A DNA stretch of 64,000 nt, taken from Rhabdophis nuchalis. Its lineage: Eukaryota; Chordata; Lepidosauria; Squamata; Natricidae. The notes beneath the pieces are model-generated. The model did not search any database. It had not been told where the DNA came from and saw only the letters and a list, made by a program, of their open reading frames with translations. Position 1 is the first letter of the stretch. The number at the start of each line of letters is the position of its first letter. The stretch lies in the NCBI GenBank assembly GCA_039707465.1, contig CM077645.1, positions 62,281,850-62,345,849 of the forward strand, given 5' to 3'. Shown piece after piece: positions 58,972-64,000 of this stretch. Both the position numbers and the translations under genes were made by a program.

Positions 58972-59928
58972 TTTCCATTGAATAATTCCTTTGAAGAATT
59001 TATTAAAGAATTAATAAACAGATGCATTTTGAGAAGTACACATGGAACACGTGGTGGCATTATCTGTCAGCGTAATACATTTACAATATTGTGTGAGATT
59101 TTGTGAAAATAAGGCATATCTTCAGGAGAAATTGTATAAATCCTTATGCAATATCCTGTGCAAACAAAAATACTACTCTTTCTTATGGAAACCTGGAAAA
59201 AGGCCCAGTAGGCTTTCCACTTACAGAAGATATTTCTGAATGCAACCCTCAATAGTAAGCCAAAATAAATGCATTATTCAAAAATATATTTGAAAACTGT
59301 TATGCCAAAAATGTATTTCCAAAGTAACAAATAGATAAAACACAGAATATTTCAAACCAGCCTAATTTATCACAGCCGTGAGTAAGAATGCATAATATTC
59401 TAGTGGAAAGATGTTATCATGAAATCAAATAGAATCTGTTTTAAGACTGACAAGCAGGAGATACATGCAAGAAATAATTATTTTAATTGTGACAGCCAAC
59501 ATATTGAATTTTGCTGGATTTCCTTCCACCCAGCTATCTTGTTTTCCAAGGCAATCAATCAGAACAAATTGCACTTCAATCATGTTTTGAATATGCCATC
59601 TTATTTTCCTTAAAAAAAATGATAGTATCTGTTCCTGTAAGCAGTACTGAAGATTAGCTGCCAACTCTATAAGGCCAGGAAAGACTAGAGAAAGGCCACA
59701 TGCAAACATTGTTTCTGGAGTTCCATATATTTTAGGATTGTTCCTCAAAAATCAACTAATATTTCAATTTTGTAAGGTTAGGCATTTGCTACTTTTGCTC
59801 ATGAGCTGCAAGGAAAAAAAGTTGTCCTTTTTTCTGATTGTCCATTCCTTTCTTCTTTCTTCATACCATTTTTTATTATTCTGTTTATAGATATATTAAC
59901 AATATTGGATAATTTGCCTGTATCATAG

Positions 59929-60254
59929 TGTTATGTTCTCAACCCACGGCCAGACATTCAGTCTGGGGAACTGAGATCAACCCACGGCCAGACATTCAGT
60001 CTGGGGAACTGAGATTGACCCGGAGGTCTGTTAAACACTGTAACAACCAGTCGCGTCTGATTGGCCGAGACGCAACTGGCCGGGCCAGACTTTCTGTCTG
60101 GCTAAGGTTTTTTCTGCCTTGTGCTAAAGTATAAATAGCTATCGAAGTCTGTGTTAGCTGGCTCTCTTGTTACCTGTATATAGTTCTTGCTAGTTGTAAA
60201 TAAACCTGTTCCAATGACTAGCCTGACTCGGACTGAATTCCTGCAAACATAACA
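59929..60254 (+). mobile_element. Solo LTR with 5-bp target duplication
   Basis: It begins TGTTATG and ends CATAACA, flanked by CATAG at 59924-59928 and 60255-60259. Inside are two tandem 38-base copies starting TCAACCCACGGCCAGACATT (from about 59939), a TATA-like AGTATAAATAG near 60127 and a polyadenylation signal AATAAA near 60199. These are the parts of a retroviral or Gypsy-type LTR promoter. No internal gene is left, so it arose by recombination between the two LTRs of a provirus. Confidence 0.9.
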
Positions 60255-60259
60255 CATAG

Positions 60260-61695
60260 CATTTAAAACAAGGGTAATATTTGTTTGAAAATTATGAATA
60301 TGGTTCAACCTGTTGGCATGTTAATATTTTGGTAGCCTGCTAGGATTTGCAATTGTTGGCTTGTTTTTCCAAGCAACTGATTATTTGACTCAGATTGCCC
60401 TTGAAAGAATGGTCATAGATTTTGTTTTCATTTCAAACCATGTCCTAAACCATTTTGATAATAAAATATAAAATATACATAAAGTTCATTTCTAATTTGA
60501 ACGAATTAGATCTTACCCATATCTTACTCAAATATATTTTATTATGTGATACATTTAAAAAACAAACTCTATTCAAATTAAGCTTCCTAATGTCAGTATA
60601 GGTATTTTGGATACTCAAAAAAGGAAAAGGAGAAATGTGTACAAAATAAGATGTGAATGTAGTGACCGATTTGTAGACATGGAACATTGACAAATGTTGA
60701 AGCATAGCATGTACTTGACCTTCAATGAGGTCAATAGAAGACAGTTAGAAAATAACTATAAATAGTTGGAGGAATGTGATAGATTGAATCTTATTGGAAC
60801 ATATTATAGATTTTATAGTTAACATTTTAAAAATGTTCTTGCATTTGTTCTCAGAAATGTTCTTTTGGTGCCACGCCAGGGCACTAATGCTTTCTGAAAT
60901 AAAATAAGCATATACTTGAACATTTAATTTACTCTCTTGTACTAGTCACAAACAAGTTGGAAAACAATGGGAAAATACTGAGAGCGGTTCAGGTCCCTTG
61001 TTTATTGAAATTAATAAGAAAGTGATGATTAAAAGAGGTTAATTTCTTGGGCTGTAAAGAAGACGGGGACTTTCAGACTTGCAAGATTTATTTCAGTCTT
61101 ATAGGTAGACCAGGTGGGAAAGATGAGCTAATTGTACTGTATTGTAATATTACATTAGTAGAATTAGCATTATTCTGCTGCAGGTAAACCATTCCTTATG
61201 TTTGTCTTATACTTGTAATTAGATCTGAATACACTCTATTGTCTTTTAGCAAACATAATTAATTTAATTAAAGAAGATGCAACATAATAAATGATAGAGG
61301 AACACAGACAGTAGCGATTAACACATTTTGTTCCATGAAGTTCCATTAGGTTTTTCTAGCTTGCTAAGAATAAAACTACAAACCAAATGGAAACTAACAT
61401 CAAACAAATATAACTTACCCAATCATGTCCACAAAAAGGCCATTCCATATCCTCTGTACATGCTGAGGATTATTGTAGGATTAAAAGGGGTTGATGAGGG
61501 AATTACATATTCTAACTTAAATTCATTGGTATAAAGGCATAGAAATACATTATTTGTTAAACCTGCCTCCTTCAAAATTCAAGAAAGGAAACCCCTAACT
61601 CCATTGTTTTAGAGAAAAGGTATTTTTACTGAATATGAAATGATAGCATCGTAAGTAAAGCAAGAGCTGAGGTTAAAAGGCATGAAATTGTATAT
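60260..61695. other. Intron 8, no feature recognised
   Basis: AT-rich. No repeat family or coding exon is recognised. Confidence 0.45.
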
Positions 61696-61704
61696 ATCAA
61701 AAAA

Positions 61705-61945
61705 TTACCCAAATCCCTCTCCGCAATAACCTCAAGCTAAATGTCCAATCTCTAGCCGCCAAGGGTGTCATGTGGGGTGCATCTTCGGGTGGCCTAATCC
61801 ATCTGGTATGCAGAGACGGTTGATCTTGACCAGACCTAAACAGACCTAAATTCCCCCTTTGTCCCGCGATATCACCTCCAGCACGATTGCCCTCCCAAAT
61901 AACGAAACCCCCTCCCTGCCCATTACTATGGCAGCCGGTAGCAAA
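61705..61945. other. GC-rich segment of unknown origin
   Basis: About 240 bases of much higher GC content than the intron, only 180 bases before exon 9. The minus strand has an 83-codon open frame (GGGFVIWEGNRAGGDIAG, RPPEDAPHMTPLAARDWTF) with no domain I recognise. It may be a fragment of a retroelement or of a processed transcript. No target duplication is evident. Confidence 0.4.
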
Positions 61946-62121
61946 CAAAGTGATATAGAGACTGACATTATTTGATATGCTGACAAAATAAAATATAGTT
62001 TCAGTTATGTTTGTTTTCTTATTTTATTGGGTGTATGAATGTTATACTTAATATATTCAATATGCTATATTGTTCATAATGATCAGATGTTTGGTCTTTG
62101 TTTTGTCTTTTTTCCCTGTAG

Positions 62122-62174
62122 TTGTGACTCTGAAAATAGATATCTTGGTAATCCACTCAGGGGAACATGTTACT
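62122..62174 (+). CDS. ATRNL1: ATRNL1 exon 9 of window: laminin-type EGF 2, end
   Basis: This 53-base exon encodes about 18 residues, (L)CDSENRYLG to RGTCY. It completes the last two cysteines of the second laminin EGF module. The acceptor is TTTTCCCTGTAG ending at 62121 and the donor is GTAAGT at 62175, after the first base of the next codon. It is the last exon in the window. The juxtamembrane region, membrane span and cytoplasmic tail must lie downstream. The exon is short, but its frame, splice sites and motif NPLRGTCY fit the family exactly. Confidence 0.93.
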
Positions 62175-62389
62175 GTAAGTATTTGTATATTTCATTTTCC
62201 TCTGATCTTCCTTTTAAATAATATACACACTAAAATCTATTTTCGACCAGTATTAATAGGTTATTATTAGCTGTTATTAATTATCAAATAAACTATTAAT
62301 TAGAAACTATTGATCAGTGGTAAGTTTATGACAGATACTTTTTCTTTCTTTCTTCTGTTCAATCATGCCCAGAGAAGTTCCTACTGTTT

Positions 62390-62520
62390 TCTTCACAGAG
62401 TTTCTCAGAACTGGTTTGCCTTTGCCTCCCTTCGAGGGCTAAAAGAAACACCTATCTGTGTCTAAGGCAGGCCTAAAACCCACGGTCTCTATGTTTTTAT
62501 CCTGATGCCTTAGCAATAAT
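62390..62520 (-). mobile_element. tRNA-derived SINE (minus)
   Basis: On the minus strand TGCTAAGGCATCAGGATAAA, then GGGTTTTAGGCCTGCCTTAG and the GGCAAACCAGTTCTGAGAAA body follow the order of the SINE at 49865. It lies 215 bases after the exon 9 donor. Confidence 0.55.
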
Positions 62521-62639
62521 AATACACTGTCCCTGGATATAGGGTAGATGTTAAATAGTAACGTTGACATTATCACAAGGTTTGCTGAATTCCTTGGCAA
62601 AGAGATACATATATGGGAAAAATAAAATAATTATCATTG

Positions 62640-62712
62640 TTACCGCTCCGAGTCCCCTTGGGGAGAGGACGCGGTATATAAAAATAAAATATTATTATTA
62701 TTATTTATTTCA
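62640..62712 (+). mobile_element. CR1 tail remnant
   Basis: TTACCGCTCCGAGTCCCCTT and GCGGTATATAAAAATAAAAT followed by (ATT)n match the 3' UTR end of the subfamily seen in reverse at 9133-9225. Confidence 0.7.
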
Positions 62713-62714
62713 AG

Positions 62715-64000
62715 ATAAAAATTTATATGCAAACCTGTATCATTGGTTTGAAACATAAATCACTAAGAGGATGGTAACTTGGTTCTGGATATTGAAAGAA
62801 TGGTTGCTGTGCTTTAAAATGTAATTATAGATAATTACAATATGATATGCCAATCATTTTAATTACATTCGAGTGTCAATACACGAGTCAAAAAATAAAA
62901 AAAGAACATGTAATGAATTTATAGAATCTGGAGTTAAATAAATATAATGAATTTATAACAAAACATGTATAGACTATTTCAAGAATGTTAGTGGTACCAA
63001 CAGAATGTATCTGTATACATTCTTGATATCAACACTTTTTTGAGCTCAAAAAATAAATACAGCCAAATGTAAACAGTGAAGAAGATGTAATATGATTATG
63101 AGCACTGAACAACATAAAGAAAAATCTTATTGTAATTCTCAAGTAGTCCTGCTTCATAAATCTTCTTTGAGAAAAATGGTACCATAAGCAGGTATCCTTC
63201 ACTTTTAAATAGCTAAAGCTATTTGTCTTCTATCAGTAATTTAGAAATTTGTGGGCTTAGATTTATATCATCTTGTACTACTTACATCAATTATAAATCT
63301 ACACTATGAATAAATTTATTATTTTTTTCAAATTCATTTGCATTCTGTATTGATGCTTCATTAGCTAGATAAAGGATTTCTCATGTTAAAAATTTAAGGG
63401 AGAGACCCATGGAAAGAAGCACAAATTATCTAGTTATAGGAACAAAAAAAGGTTACCATATTTTGAAGTTTGAAGGTTATAAAAAAACAAATAAAAAACT
63501 TTTAAAGATAGATATTGCTATAAAATGCTACATTTTATAAAATTGTGATGTAGAGATTAGCCTCTCTGATATGACACTAGAATTTGCTGCTATCCAATTT
63601 AAAATATTTAATAATAATAATTAAAAATCCCGGAACTAATTCATAGAGCAAATATGTTGAATTTGTCACTTCATTTCACTTTATGGGTTCTCCAAAATAT
63701 TTTTGGTTATAGGAAAAAGATGATACTAGGCAATGTTTTTCTTTTGTTTTGATGTAGCAGTTTCATATTGCATTTTATAAGATAACTGATCATTAAGAAT
63801 AAGTTTTGTAATGAAAGGGTTTTATATAGGCTCATAGATGGTGACATAGGTAGACATTACTGGTTGATAACTAGTGCATTAATGTATATTTCGTTTGTTA
63901 TGAACTTAGCACATTAGTGTATTATATACAATCATTGCCTAGTTGATGAACGTGTGATGATTGCTCTCAATCTATGCGGCATATTTGATATTTCAATAAT
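62715..64000. other. Intron 9, no feature recognised
   Basis: AT-rich sequence to the window end. No exon or repeat family is recognised. Confidence 0.45.

Overview
The window is intronic and exonic DNA of a vertebrate. It carries nine consecutive plus-strand exons of one large gene, each flanked by AG/GT splice sites and compatible in reading phase. Together they encode a continuous 447-codon piece of an attractin-family protein: the end of one PSI domain, a second PSI domain, a C-type lectin domain, two more PSI domains and two laminin-type EGF modules. The residues fit attractin-like 1 (ATRNL1) better than its paralogue ATRN. The kelch region lies upstream of the window; the membrane span and cytoplasmic tail lie downstream. 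The introns are very AT-rich and full of squamate-type repeats: several CR1 LINE copies, L2-like and other LINE ends, a tRNA-derived SINE family, hAT and TA-flanked MITEs, and the common squamate direct-end MITEs. This points to a squamate reptile, most likely a snake. The species cannot be named from the sequence.

Layout: exon 1 (431-549); intron 1 (13.2 kb) with an old interspersed repeat, a MITE end, an alternately inverted repeat block, a minus-strand LINE split by a CR1 copy, a hAT MITE and a second CR1 copy; exons 2 and 3 (13742-14346); intron 3 with a palindromic hAT MITE, a SINE and an L2-like end; exon 4 (18425-18638); exon 5 (19824-20012); intron 5 with three MITE families and a CR1 copy nested in one of them; exon 6 (26630-26848); intron 6, mostly single-copy AT-rich DNA; exon 7 (31627-31764); intron 7 with a second palindromic hAT MITE and a 2.8 kb CR1 copy that keeps most of its reverse transcriptase; exon 8 (39300-39393); intron 8 (22.7 kb) with two abutting MITEs, a full-length Tc1 transposon with an open transposase gene, a 5'-truncated L1 with a perfect target duplication, a composite repeat, a long TA microsatellite, a near-perfect 68-bp inverted repeat and a solo LTR; exon 9 (62122-62174).

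The only genes are the host gene and those inside mobile elements. The host exons show no damage. The elements most worth following up are the Tc1 copy at 47046-48649 (intact 336-codon DD34E transposase, 29-bp identical ends, TA duplication) and the family of TA-flanked MITEs. Two of those MITEs share a single target TA at 41416-41417, and two carry the same GTAG-rich minisatellite. Repeat family names rest on recognition from memory, not on a search.
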